Source: Oryzias latipes (lineage: Eukaryota; Chordata; Actinopteri; Beloniformes; Adrianichthyidae). From it: a DNA stretch of 64,000 bases. A program made the translations under genes and the position numbers. The stretch is from contig NC_019866.2 in assembly GCF_002234675.1 (NCBI RefSeq), forward strand, positions 8,027,261 through 8,091,260, read 5' to 3'. Positions 33,455 to 45,197 of this stretch are shown one piece after another (positions within the stretch are counted from its first letter, which is position 1; every line of letters starts with the position of its first letter). The notes beneath the pieces were generated by a model. That model was not told where the DNA came from and did not search any database. It saw nothing but the letters and a program-made list of their open reading frames with translations.

Positions 33455-36400
33455 TTATATGTATCTGTTCATCTGTATTTTTAAGTTACCAGTGTGGCTA
33501 AGTAGTGGAGTGGGTCAAAGAATTTTAAAAGTAAAAGCATAAAAAAAGTCTTAAAATGATTTAATTATTTTTTTTAAGTTGAAACATAAATGTCTCCATA
33601 AGTTTTAAGATAAAAAATAAACAAGCATTAATTTGGTATCACATAGGATTATGGGGGCTTGTGTTTCATTTTCATAATTACAAACTAAACTTGGATTTTT
33701 TTTTTTACCGTAAATCTAAAAAGTCACCAATATATTCTTCCCTTTTTTCTCTGAAATGCACTCAAATTTGTTTTGCCTTTTATATTTGTTCTTATAAATC
33801 TTAATTATTTAGACGTTCCTCTCAGAATTCTAATGAAAAAATTAAACCATAGTTTCTTTACTCATCATTAAAGGTAATTGTGGTTCAGAAACCTTTTTTG
33901 TAATTAGATCTGCAAGTAAATTCAGTATCTTGTTTTGATTAAAAAAAGTAAAAATCTATTTTTCTGCTCTAATTGTGCTTTTCAAAATCAGTGAAAAACA
34001 TGATAATTTTTGTAAATTCATAAAGTTGGCCATTCAAAAAAAGAAAAGAAAAAAACAACGTAAAGGTTTTTTTTACTTATTTATACTATTGTCAGTTGAA
34101 ATGTCAAGAATTCAGTTCAGATGCAAACGAATGTTGTTTGAAGAAAAAATGGCACATTTGCCTGTCACTTTCTTTATTTGTTTAGAAAAAGTTTACAGGT
34201 CATAATGGTATATTAATCAACGTGAAGCACTCAGGAAAACGATGCGCTGATTTAAAAAAAATTAAAGGGGGGGAAAAGTGGTCAGTGTCATTTAGTTGAA
34301 AAGTTAAAACTTCATTGAATGTACTCCAAAAAAAATGTTGTACAAATACTTATATATAAATATAGGTTTGTTTTATTTAATCGTTTTATTTAAGTTTGTA
34401 ACTTTTCTGGATGTAATTTTCTACTGCAGCTTTGCACAATTTTACAATAACTTTTTAAAGTCAATTTCCCTTTGTTTAATCTTTTTTACCCTTTCTGTCT
34501 TGCTGTCATTTCCACACTTGCATTAAAATGTTTCAACATTAAATAATTCATCAGCTGTATCCATCTGACCCTAAGGAAATGACACAGAAATCTTTTTTGT
34601 GCAGTTTTAAAAAGAAAAGAGAACACTTTTAAATGCCACGTGTGCATGCAACGTGTGTAAGAATAATCAAAAAGAACGCAGGTGTGTGCATGCATTATTG
34701 CAAGCGCCTATTTAAAGATTATTCCGATTTGCAGAAAATCACCCCTTTGTCATTTCCTCTCAGTAGCTGTCAAGTGACAAAGCAGGTGTACTGAGAGGAA
34801 GGAATAAACATATTCTTCATCTTTGACAGCCTGAAGCTGCTGCATTGGTTTATTGTAAAGTGTGCAACAAAGAACAGCGACGGTTCACATCTGACAACTG
34901 TAATGAGCCATTAAGGCTTAACATTTAATTATTTATTGTATTTCATTTATTTCATACTTTATTTACTCATGTGTGGCCTGTTTCCCTGCCTTTTTTTTTT
35001 TCATTAAGAGGCTGAGCCCTTTATGTAAATCAATACTTCAATACATCAAACAGAAAATGGCTCTATAATGGCTCCATATTTTAACCAATGACTCATGATC
35101 TCTTTGCAGGCCTCTCATATTCCACCTCTTTAACCACTTGTTCATAATTAATTACTCTCTTAGAAGAAATACGCTCAATAAGGTTTAATTTATTGCATCA
35201 AGCTACAAGTAGAAGCAATTTTGAGGCTTCAGATGTGTTTGTTCCTTCGTCTTATTGAACCTGCATGTAGTTCTGCATCATTTAACATGTCTCTGTGCAA
35301 GTTGCATTGTCCTAAAAAACAGTATCATGAGAAATGCCTATGCATATGAAATGTTGAAGACACCAAAGACAAATAAAGGAATCCCACCTATGCTGGGGCA
35401 GATTGTGGAGACGTTAGAGCAGTTTCTGTTTTGCCAGCTTCTGAGTCTTGTCTTTGAGACGGCCAGAGATAATAACTTGACTGGGAAAAGCACAAAAATA
35501 AATGTTATTCCAGCTGTAGCCATCCTGGGAAAGCTGAGCCTAGGGTTGTCAGATGGTTTGTTTACCAGCGGCTTGCTGCATGGAAACAAAAAGTACTTTT
35601 GATTGTTAGGCTATAAGTCCTTTATTTTGGAGATTTTAGTCAAAAAACCCAGAAACCTAAGTCTCATCACTGGCTGTGAAATTGTAATACATGCATGAAT
35701 TTATTACACTTTTTTAAATATGCAAAGTTGTCTCCAAGCAGCACATGGCTCCGTGGCAAAGACAAAAAGACAAGAGGGATATTGCAACGTTTGCTGCCAC
35801 ATTCATGGGCATGAATGGCGTTGTCCACGTTCAAGTGTTCAGCTACAGACGAGACGCTGTGTCTTTACATCCTGACATGCACACACATCTGCACACACTC
35901 CTGTGACATGCAGTGAGGAAAGCTCCACGGTGAATTGTGGGAACAGCTGAGACTACTGAGTAGGGTTAAAGGGTCTGCGCCGACTCACGTCATGAAAAGG
36001 AAAAAGGGTGTGACTTTTACCCCTGCCATGTTCAGTACCAAGAAGGAAAAAAAGAAAACAGAAAAGATCTAGATCTGCAAGAAAACAGAATAGAATCGTT
36101 GTAAAAATAAAAAAAATAAGAAAAAGGATACAGTTCTAAAATAAAGTGAATTAATAGGTGAATACTAAGGGATATACAAAATTGCTGTGTTTGAATAACT
36201 CTTGTCGGTCATGACAGTCCTCCAGTCTGAAAAACAAGATAAAGCGAAAGCATTTCTTAAAAGGTGAGACGTTTTCATATTTTGTGTGTTATGTGAGAAA
36301 GATGATGGAAATTGTCTGAATGTAAACCGAATGTTCTGTACGTGTTAAAGTAATTACAACTGGATAAGCCAGGGCTTATGTATAGTAATAAAACTGTGCA

Positions 36401-37440
36401 CTCAGTGGACCTTTGCAGTTAAATAATGGATTAGACATATAATTGCATTTGTACATTAAAAACCCCTGCAGGGAAGAAGAGAGGCTGTGTAGAACGAATT
36501 AGCCTGCCAGATACAGAGGCAAAACAAAAAAAAGGATTGGAGATTTACACAAAATAATTTAGTAGATGCTATGAAGTGTTTGGCAGCAACCAACATGTCA
36601 TCTTAAGGTAAAATGACTTTAAAAGTAGATTTGTTTTTTGTTTGTTTTTTTATCCAGAAGCATTTCTCAAATTATCAACATTTATGACAAATGAAAATAT
36701 GAAAGACGCCTAAAAAGTCTGGCTTTTATTTGGAATCAGTGGATTCTAAATAAAAGTTCAGACTAAAAAAGTTTGTGAGATAATGACAAAATCTATATAA
36801 CTGAAAGGAATTCACAAACATAGGAGACCACGGACACTCAGACACAAATGCATGCATACACATAAACACAAATAAAAAATGAATAAATCTTTTAAAAAAA
36901 CACATCTCTTTTGAAAATGTGACCTTTTAATTTTAAATTTAAAAAAATGTAATGATGCTGCTCACTTTATAAAGATTATCAGATCTTTCTGCATTTACTC
37001 CCCTGTTTTTATATATTTGTTTCAATTTACTTTTAGATTAGGGTTTATTGGAGTCGTATGTTTCTGCCCTACTCCTTGAATTGATGTAACCACTTGTTGC
37101 TGCGCTGCTTAGGCTTATTCCTTGCTGTTTGAATCCTTTTGCATATGCACAATACTAGCTGTCAACATTGTTTGATCAATGCATTTAATATACATTTAAT
37201 AATGTAATATTTTTGCCACTGACTTCAAATAAACCTCATATTGCATCAATATTTTCAAAACATGGTTCAAACGTAAATTCAACAGCAAATTTGAAATAAG
37301 AAATAAGAATATCCGCCTAAATATATGTAAATGATGTGTTTTTAGTGAGAGGCCAGGTGTCAACAGGGCAGGAAAATAGCGCAAGTGTCTCATTCTACAA
37401 CAACATCCGTGTGTTGCTGTTGTTTGCAGGCGGACGTGCC
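33455..37440. other. Intergenic spacer between gper1 and unkl
   Basis: No supported gene in about 4 kb. Most is AT-rich. The segment at about 34,990-35,210 has balanced composition and homeodomain-type TAATTAATTAC sequence, and it resembles conserved non-coding DNA. A 115-codon frame at 35,255-35,602 has no recognisable domain. Confidence 0.45.
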
Positions 37441-37493
37441 TGCACGCCAGCAACAGATCTGCGCGCATGCGCACATCATTGTTTTGATTGAAA
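37441..37493 (+). promoter_or_regulatory. unkl: unkl core promoter with NRF1 site
   Basis: GCGCATGCGC at 37,463-37,472 is a perfect palindromic NRF1 site, 21 nt upstream of the unkl ATG. It lies in a local CpG-rich stretch (about 37,430-37,620). NRF1 sites close to the start are typical of housekeeping promoters without a TATA box. Transcription start position is inferred. Confidence 0.55.
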
Positions 37494-37558
37494 ATGCCGT
37501 CGGTTTCGAAAACGGCGGCCAATGCGTCTCCTCAAACTGAGAAACCGACCCACTATAC
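37494..37558 (+). CDS. unkl: unkl coding exon 1
   Basis: Encodes MPSVSKTAANASPQTEKPTHY plus two bases. The start matches the MPSVSK...QTEKPTHY N-terminus of human UNKL. The donor is AC before GTAAGTA. Confidence 0.92.
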
Positions 37559-40500
37559 GTAAGTAGCGCTGCCGCGCGAATAAGGCAGAAATGCTCGTTG
37601 CTAAAAAATTACTGGCTACTCGTCTGCCGTGGCGCGTTTGCATTTCTGACATTCCTCAACTCTTGCGAGTGCGTTAAAACATGGTGCTTTTCCTGGCTTT
37701 GTGACTCCCTAACGCAACACACAGCAACAGCAACTGCTAAGGACACCAAGATATTCGGAACTGTTAAATCGCGAAATTCCTTAACCATTCGCAGTTTGGC
37801 TCGTTTAAAATCCCTTCAAAAGCCTGAAGAGATCGTTCCGAGGCGCCTGCCTTGTGTTTATAGCTTGCTGTGCTACATGGTTAGCAAGAATCCTGCTAAT
37901 CAGTCTGCTTGTGGCAAAGCTCGGCCTTATTTTGTGTTCCCCCTTGTTACGTATTTTTACTGACGTACGCTGCGGGGTTTCTCACGAGCGCACGCGGAAA
38001 CTCTTGCGCAGTTTGTGTTCAGAATACCAAGCCAACGTCAGTGACCTAAAATGAGCTGCTTCAGCACGACCATTACGGCAGGACACCATTACTCCTTCTT
38101 TGTTTTGGTTTCGTTTGTTGCTGTGTAGACGTTGTACGGGTAACTTAAACATCTTTTTGTTGTTGTTTTTGTCCGCTTGTTTCAGGTACTTAAAGGAGTT
38201 CAGGACAGAGCAGTGTCCGTTGTTCCTCCAGCACAAGTGCACTCAGCACAGACCCTTTACCTGCTTTCATTGGCATTTTCTTAACCAGCGACGCAGGCGA
38301 CCCATCCGAAGAAGAGACGGAACCTTTAACTACAGCCCGGACGTGTACTGCACGAAATACGACGAGACTACAGGCATTTGTCCAGATGGAGATGAGTAAG
38401 TTCCGGTCAAAATTTGGTGCTATATGTTGTGCTATATAACTGGAGTCCAATACGTCATAGAGGGATTTCTTTCTCGTGAACCAGAAATACCAAAATAAAG
38501 ACATTTTTTGGGGGCACTAACTTTACTGAGTTTCTGACTTTAATTCTGTTGATTGAATAGTTCATGCTTTTGAGTGTTTTTTGGAAGTATACTATAGTGG
38601 TTAGGTTTTAAAGGTATATAAACCTAGAAAGCGTGTGGTTGTTTATTTTTTTAAATGAAGGTTTTAAGTTTTGTATGCAGATCTGTCATCAGCTGAAATT
38701 AAATAAATATTATCTAGTAAATAATTAAAGACATGCTAGTTTTAAGCATTATTCACTTCTCCGATAACTGATCCGTGTTGTGTTTCCTTTACACGAGAAA
38801 AAATTGTACAATTCTTAGAAAGACAGTCATAAAATTACCGTACGAGGAAAAAAGTCCAAATATAATGAAAATAACATTGTTCCATTATTAAAGAAAGGTC
38901 ATCATTTTATAATTTATAAAATTCATAATTTTGAAAGGAAAAAAGTCTACTTTGTTGGAAGTAAAATTTTATTTTAATGAAAATAAAGTTGTACATCCCC
39001 CCCAATTAGGCAGATTCAGTGATATTCTTGAACAGTGATGTTCATCCTGTTCCTCTGAATTGTTTGCAACATATACTAAACAGATAATGTTTGATTGTCT
39101 TTGTTTAAACATTTGGAAAGCTAAATATAACATTTCATAAAAAAATTATATTTATGTAAAATTCCAACTTTTGAAGCATAAGTTTGGGATCTTGTACTTG
39201 TAATATTGTAACTTTTCACAACTTCATTCTCATTTATTTGTACTTTTTTTCTTTTATTTTGGTCCTTATACTCTGTCGTAGACTAAGTTTTGTAATGTAA
39301 TATAAAAAAAACCTATTGCTAAAGGTCTTTGGCATGTTTAAAGCAGTTTTTTGTTCAGCCTCTGTTGGACTAAACAGAGGAGAGCTGGCAGAGGAAATGT
39401 GATCACACACTATAACACAATCTGTAAACTGCTTAATTAACTATGATTCAAATGTTTGAAGAGTTATTTATTACAGAAATCATAATAATAGGTTGTGACT
39501 ATTGTAGTCGTTGAAAGTTCTCCTCTGCTGATCAAGGCTATTTTTGCATGACCTTATGCGTTGTCATAGCAACTGTTGCTGCTCAAGGAAGGCAGATTTT
39601 ATTCAAGAAGCTTACTGGCCTATTTGTGTAAAAGAGGTGTTAGGAGCCCTGAAAATATGGATCAATATAATAGTTTTTGCTCTTTTTTTTTAGGTTTATT
39701 TTTTTTTTTAAATTCCCTAAAATTTCAGCTAATTTATTTTAATTTCTTTTATTCATTAAATATGCTAAAGGTTTTGATTATTTCATCATTAAGCATTTAA
39801 ATTAAATGTTTGTTCCTGAAGTTTCAGTCTAAAATGTTTTTGAAGCTTATACTTCTGCAATATTTTATTTTCAGAATAAGTTTTTTTTTTGTTTTATTTA
39901 GATCTTCTAAAATTGAGTTTTTGTGTCTGCAGTTGTCCTTATCTACACCGAACCACGGGCGACACCGAGCGCAAGTACCATCTACGATATTACAAGACTG
40001 GGACTTGTATCCACGAGACAGATGCTCGAGGGCATTGTGTGAAGAACGGCCTTCACTGTGCTTTTGCTCACGGCCCACACGATCTCCGGCCTCCAGTCTA
40101 TGATATCAGGTGACCTGCGGAGCAGCTGTTGTCCTTTGCTTTTATATTTTTGAGCTTCTCCTCCCATAAACCTCACAATGCAGCATTTGCAGCAACTAGT
40201 TTAGCCTTAGATCATCTTCAGTGCAGGATTAGTTTTGCACCAGCATGACTTTTACTATTTGTAATTTCCGATTTGTCTTTCTGCACCAATAAGTATCAAC
40301 ATAATAATGTAACATATGTTTTATGATGAGATATCTTGATTGGGTTTTCTAACATTTTGCACATTATAATTGAAATTGTTTTAATAAAACAAAGAAAATA
40401 TATTTTCAAAGTGTTTAAAGTGTTTTAATGAAGGTTGGATTTACACATTAATCTCATTATTATTATTATTATTATTATTTCTAATATCTCCTTATCTTTT

Positions 40501-43500
40501 TGTGTGTATTCACAGAGAGATCCAAGCACAAGAGGCCCTCCAGAATGGTCAGTTGGGATCTGGGGATGGTATTCCTGATTTACAACCTGGTGTGCTCGCT
40601 AGTCAAGCTATGATTGAGAAAACTTTAACTGAAGATCCCAGGTGGCAAGGTGGGCAACCCCCGAATAAATATTTTTTCTAAAATAAGCTCAGCTTATATA
40701 AGAAAACAATGAAATATGCAGCAATGCTAAAAGTCACAAGAATTTAACATGAAGACTTGTTTTTGCAGATACCAACTTTGTTTTAGCCAATTATAAGACA
40801 GATCAGTGTACCAAACCCCCCAGACTATGCAGACAGGGCTATGCATGTCCTCACTACCACAACAGTAGGGATCGAAGGCGAAATCCACGAAAGTTCAAGT
40901 ACAGGTGAGTTTTGTCATTTAGAATGAACACGTTAATGTCAACATTATGGTCATAATAAAGCCTTTGACCTGCAGGTCAACTCCTTGTCCCAACGTGAAA
41001 CACGGGGATGAATGGGGTGAACCCTCAAAGTGTGACAGTGGGGACAGTTGCCAGTATTGTCACTCTCGCACTGAACAGCAGTTTCACCCAGAGGTGAGAG
41101 ACACTTTCTGAAGGTTCCTCAACCTCTTTGCTGTGTGCGTTTCTGAAGGAAATAATGAACTTAACTTGTGGAATTTGGGACGCCCGGTTGCTGAAAACCT
41201 TCCAGTGGATGCTTCAAAAATAATCGGTTTGTTTTTGCATGCAGATCTACAAATCTACCAAATGCAATGATATGCGTCAAACAGGATACTGCCCCAGAGG
41301 GCCGTTTTGTGCATTTGCACATGTAGAAAGTAAGTCGATCCTTTTAGTTGCAAGTGTCGAAAATTCTGCTTTGATATTTTCATTTTTACATTTTACTAGT
41401 TTAAAAATGTCTTTTACTTAGATACAAGTCACTTAGTAGTCTGTATTTTGACTGTTTTCAGGAATTCCCTCCACAGAGGAGACAATGAACTCATTGCTGT
41501 CAGCCATACAGTCGGGTTCACAGGCCCAGCTGGGCTCTCAGCAGTATTTAGAGGGTCCAGTTGGTGAGTGGAACAGTGGGGGAAACTCCACCACCAACAC
41601 AAGCAGTAGCAACGGACAACTAGGAAGTGTAGGTTCTTTTCTCTTTCTCTATCAGTGCTTTTATTATGAAAATTCTTTGACCAAAGTGGGTGTTAAAGCT
41701 AAGAGGGAGCCCGTTTTTTGAAGCTGTTTGAGCCAGAATTTAGTCAGAGATTCGGTTCATTTGTTGTCATTGTGTTACCATCTTTCAGTTTGTCTTACAT
41801 TTCTTATCCATTTATTAGTTGTTGTTTTTTTTCACATTTTGTCACAAAACAGACAACACACAGACTCTCATTGAAACCAATAGTATCGCAATTGTTGCTT
41901 CTATTCCTAAATGATGGCTACATGTAGCTTGTAATGTTCCGATCGTCATTTTTATGGGATCGTGTGCACTTGTCTTTCTCAGGTTTCATGTTCAAATAAT
42001 ACAACAGTAACAACATCCTCAGGAAGCGAAAGCTTGCTCTCCCCAGTGGGATCCATCAGCAGGCCCGTGTCCCTAACTAGTAGTAGTTTATGTTCAGAGT
42101 CCAGTTCATCCAGTGTTCCATCTCTGATGTCTAACTATCCCAAAGCTCCGGGCTTTGAACGTGAGGATCAGGTATACAGACGCACAAATATTAGGATGAT
42201 CAACTGCCATTCATTATTTAAAGTTTATTTGATTTTATTTGATGTTGTTTTCTTCCGTCATCAGTTCATGCTATCACATATTTTCGATTTTAGATCATTT
42301 TGTGTGATTCATTGTATTTGCCCTGATCTGTGCAGTTATTTAACTTTTTAATTTTTCGATTTAATTTCTAAAACGGCTCAATCCTGAACTAGTTTCTGAG
42401 CAAAGATGTCAGAACGGCAACAAAAGAACCCAGAAATAGTATTTTATTTCATATAGACTGGATATAAGGAGAAAGTTACTGACGTTTCCAATGTTGTTTA
42501 TAGATAAAGTGTAAGGGACAGACGGAGCAAAAATTAATGGACCAAGATAAGCAGGTTTGTACATAAATCTGTAAAATGTAAACCCAGTATTTGTCAAACG
42601 TTCTTTAATAGTTACATATATATATATTTTCTTTTTTCTTTAGATGCAAAATACTGTATTTTCTGCTGTGAACCCGTTGGCATCAAGCTTCACGTCCAGC
42701 ATCACATCAAGTTTGGCCTCCAGTATTGGATCCGATAGTTCTTCACCCACCACCTTATCCACCATGAATGCAAAGGCCACTCCTTTCTATCCAGGGAGCA
42801 ACACGGTGGAGTCCGTCATCGGTAACTGCACGCTAACCCCGAGGGTTAACAGGCTTAGAAAGGTTCTGCTTTCAGGTGTAAGTCAAGATTCTTTTGTCTC
42901 CTCATCAGGTTCTGCTTTAGACCTCAATTTCAGCGACATCAACGTTGCATCTCTTGATAAGGAGTTAGAGGAGCAAGATAACAGTTTAGGACTTTCAAGT
43001 AAGAGATTCCAAATTGTGCCGGTAAATGTTTTTAGTTTCTCTCGGGTGACAGCCGCTTTGACGTTGCTTCGTAGGTCAAAGGGTGCTGGGTGGGTCGGCT
43101 CCCGTCAACATTCCCGGCTCCCTGGCGAGGTCCTCCTCTTTTAATTCCTCGTCATCGCTTTCCACCTCTCCGCTGAGCTCCCTCTCCCAGTCGCTGTCAC
43201 AGTCGCTGCTGTCTGGAGCAGTGTCTCAGCAAAACCATGCCGCCATGTTAACCAAGCAGGAACATGGCCTCCTGGGAACACCCACCTCCTCTTCCCAGAA
43301 TTCCCTGGGTAAGCGGCAGCAGACATTAAAAGTGTTTTACAAAAGTAAATGCAGTATAATCAACCACATTCTTTAGATTCAAAGTAAGATGCAACTTAGA
43401 TTGTAAAAGGATTTTCTTCATTAAAAAAATCCTTTTTCTAACTATTGTAAAACTATTTCACATCTAGGTTTGAATGGAGGAGCAAGCAACATCTGGGACT

Positions 43501-44333
43501 TTGTAAGTGGCAGCTTTTCTCCAAGTCCATCCCCAGTTTTCAGCAGCCTGACCTCCACATCCAGCAGCACTGATCTGGCCCGCCTTTTTCGAGAGCTGGA
43601 TGAAGCTAAAAGGAAGATCAAACAATGGGAGGAGGCCTGGCATCAAGTCAAGCAGGTCAGCCGTCTAACCCCACTTCTGCCGCAGCACAAAGCTTCAAGT
43701 TGATGTTGTTAAAAGCCAAGTTTGGCTTTCGTTCCAGGCGTTTGAAGCTTGTCAGAAAGACGCGCACGAAGCGAAGGAGCAAGCAAAGACGGCTGAGGCC
43801 GAGCGGCAGCTGGCAGAGCAGAAATGGGAAGACGCAGAGCGCAAGCTGAAAGAACTCCAGGGAGACTTTGACGTGTTTTGTCGCACCCCTGGAACTCCTC
43901 TCCTCCGTAGCTACGGAGAGCTGGACCAGCTCTCCCTGTCCAAACTCCACTCTATCCAGAGTCAGCTACGTAATGACCTAGACCTTATAGACGGGGTAAG
44001 AAAGTCTAGATCTCAAACAGCATTTCATTTTGTAGCGTCTGAGTAAGACCGTTTGTTAGGTTGTTACAAAGCACCCGTTCTGTCATGAAGCATGCTTATT
44101 TCAACAATTTGCATGAACAGGTTTTCTTTTTTTCTTGTAGTTTGCAGCTCATATCGACTCTTTTCTTCCCCCAACAGGTAATTTATCAGCTTCAGTCAAA
44201 GAAATGTATAGTTTGCCAAAACCATGATCGTTGCGTTGTTCTGCAACCTTGCCAACATTATGTACTTTGTGAGAACTGTGCACCTAGTAAAGCAGAATGT
44301 CCTTATTGTAAAACAAAAATAGTCAAGTGGTGA
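37494..44333 (+). CDS. unkl: Unkempt-like zinc finger/RING protein (15 coding exons)
   Basis: I assembled the coding sequence as join(37494-37558, 38186-38395, 39933-40109, 40516-40649, 40769-40904, 40976-41093, 41245-41329, 41462-41628, 41983-42171, 42644-42821, 42909-42998, 43075-43308, 43468-43655, 43738-43995, 44178-44333). Every intron is GT..AG, phases agree, and the total is 2385 nt (794 residues plus stop). The product has six CCCH zinc fingers (about residues 25-310), a long Ser-rich linker, a short coiled coil (about 630-700) and a C-terminal RING (about 750-790). Unkempt proteins bind UAG-containing mRNA and repress translation; UNKL has been linked to ubiquitination. Features such as MPSVSK, DARGHCVKNG, GSAPVNIPGSL and SIWDFVSGSFSPSPSP fit UNKL rather than its paralogue UNK. 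Confidence 0.95.
38186..38395 (+). CDS. unkl: unkl coding exon 2
   Basis: Acceptor TTGTTTCAG, donor GATGA before GTAAGT. Encodes YLKEFRTEQCPLF onward: the first CCCH finger with its CTQHRPFTCFHWH end, the NQRRRRP basic segment, and the start of finger 2. Confidence 0.95.
39933..40109 (+). CDS. unkl: unkl coding exon 3
   Basis: Acceptor TGTCTGCAG. Completes finger 2 (CPYLHRTTGDTERKYH) and encodes finger 3 (CIHETDARGHC...CAFAHGPHD). The donor is ATCAG before GTGACC, splitting an Arg codon. Confidence 0.95.
40516..40649 (+). CDS. unkl: unkl coding exon 4
   Basis: Acceptor TATTCACAG. Encodes the spacer between fingers 3 and 4 (REIQAQEALQNGQ ... SQAMIEKTLTEDPRWQ), nearly as in human UNKL. Donor CAAG before GTGGGC. 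Confidence 0.93.
40769..40904 (+). CDS. unkl: unkl coding exon 5
   Basis: Acceptor TTTTGCAG. Encodes finger 4 (YKTDQCTKPPRLCRQGYAC then PHYH) and the basic DRRRNPRKFKYR stretch. Donor ACAG before GTGAGT. Confidence 0.93.
40976..41093 (+). CDS. unkl: unkl coding exon 6
   Basis: Acceptor ACCTGCAG, only 71 nt after exon 5. Encodes finger 5 (STPCPNVKHGDEWGEPSKC ... CQYCHSRTEQQFHPE). Donor GAG before GTGAGA. Confidence 0.93.
41245..41329 (+). CDS. unkl: unkl coding exon 7
   Basis: Acceptor GCATGCAG. Encodes finger 6 (IYKSTKCNDMRQTGYCPRG then CAFAHVE). Donor GAAA before GTAAGT. Confidence 0.93.
41462..41628 (+). CDS. unkl: unkl coding exon 8
   Basis: Acceptor CTGTTTTCAG. Encodes a Ser/Gln-rich linker starting RIPSTEETMNSLLSAIQSG. 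The donor AGT before GTAGGT keeps frame with exon 9; it is weaker than the others, so the exact end is slightly less sure. Confidence 0.8.
41983..42171 (+). CDS. unkl: unkl coding exon 9
   Basis: Acceptor TCTTTCTCAG. Encodes a Ser-rich segment and ends KAPGFEREDQ, a motif also present in UNK. Donor CAG before GTATAC. Confidence 0.88.
42644..42821 (+). CDS. unkl: unkl coding exon 10
   Basis: Acceptor TTTTCTTTAG. Encodes SSFTSSITSSLASSIGSDSS and NTVESVIG. Donor ATCG before GTAACT, followed by an 87-nt intron that happens to be open in frame. Confidence 0.85.
42909..42998 (+). CDS. unkl: unkl coding exon 11
   Basis: Acceptor TCCTCATCAG. Encodes SALDLNFSDINVASLDKELE then EQDNSLGLS, matching UNKL. 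Donor TCAA before GTAAGA; the next intron is 76 nt. Confidence 0.88.
43075..43308 (+). CDS. unkl: unkl coding exon 12
   Basis: Acceptor TGCTTCGTAG. Encodes VLGGSAPVNIPGSLARSSSF and a Ser-rich region ending SSSQNSLG. Donor CTGG before GTAAGC. Confidence 0.9.
43468..43655 (+). CDS. unkl: unkl coding exon 13
   Basis: Acceptor ACATCTAG. Encodes SIWDFVSGSFSPSPSPVF and the start of the coiled coil (ELDEAKRKIKQWEEAWHQVK). Donor CAG before GTCAGC. Confidence 0.92.
43738..43995 (+). CDS. unkl: unkl coding exon 14
   Basis: Acceptor CTTTCGTTCCAG. Encodes the rest of the charged coiled coil (QKDAHEAKEQAKTAEAERQL) and the segment LSLSKLHSIQSQLRNDLDLI before the RING. Donor GGG before GTAAGA. Confidence 0.92.
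44178..44333 (+). CDS. unkl: unkl coding exon 15 (RING, stop)
   Basis: Acceptor TTCCCCCAACAG. Encodes a RING-type zinc site (CIVC, then PCQH, CENC and CPYC) and ends IVKW before TGA. The Cys/His spacing is compact, as in other unkempt proteins. Confidence 0.93.
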   Translation, partial: VIYQLQSKKCIVCQNHDRCVVLQPCQHYVLCENCAPSKAECPYCKTKIVKW

Positions 44334-45157
44334 TGTACAGAAACTCGAGCTACTATTTAGAAACTTAATCCTGTTAAGAACTACTAATCACACCTTTTCT
44401 AAGCAGTGATGTCTGTTTTTTTCTGACGTCTGACTATAATCTGAATTACACAATATTAGAAATCAGTATTATAAATCAGGTGTTCCCAGTAGACATTCAT
44501 TTCTAAGGTAGCTCTTTTTATTTTCTGTTCTGTTGGACATAACATTTTATACTGCATATTCTCTGATTAGATTATAAATAACCGTATTATTCCAGCTTTA
44601 GGCACAGTAAAAGGCGCTGGGCTTTGGTCCAGTTACAGATCAACATTTTCATATTTAATCTGAAAGCAAAACACAGCTATAGATTTTTCCAAATAAACAG
44701 AAAAAGAACTAAACAGTGAGACAAGTTGAGCAAAATGACATCTTTTAAAATGGACAGCGGTGATAAACGTCAGGAGAATGAAAGATTGAAACCCCCTGAG
44801 GAGTGAGGTAGCATCAAAATGAACTTTCCGGAGAATGATTGAAGGCATTCAGCACCAGCTTTTCAAAAAAGAAAATATACAAAAACAACTTCAGAAATGA
44901 ACAGATAAATATATATATATATGTATATAAATACATGTATATCATTTTAGAAATCTGTATTAAGCTTTTGAGAAGGTTTTTTTGTCAACTGTAGAAGTGA
45001 TTCTTTTTAAGTTCATAAAAAAACTGCAGTGTTTTTCATACAATAATATCTATCAGTCACTAAGCTAAGCTTTAGCTCAAAACGCATTTGAGCGTCTTTT
45101 CCTGGATCCCACCAAAGTTTATATCAAAATACAAATATTGCATCTTATTTTTTATGT

Positions 45158-45197
<40 letters not shown>

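Noticed and set aside
35255-35602. 115-codon frame between gper1 and unkl
   Set aside because: No recognisable domain; possibly part of a non-coding conserved stretch, but not supported as a gene.
37598-37963. 121-codon frame just inside unkl
   Set aside because: It lies in intron 1 defined by the exon 1 donor and exon 2 acceptor, and the protein is not recognisable.
42644-43144. Reading unkl exons 10 and 11 as one continuous exon
   Set aside because: The read-through inserts 29 residues absent from UNKL; splicing at GTAACT/CATCAG restores the conserved VIG-SALDLN junction. Retention is kept only as a possible isoform.
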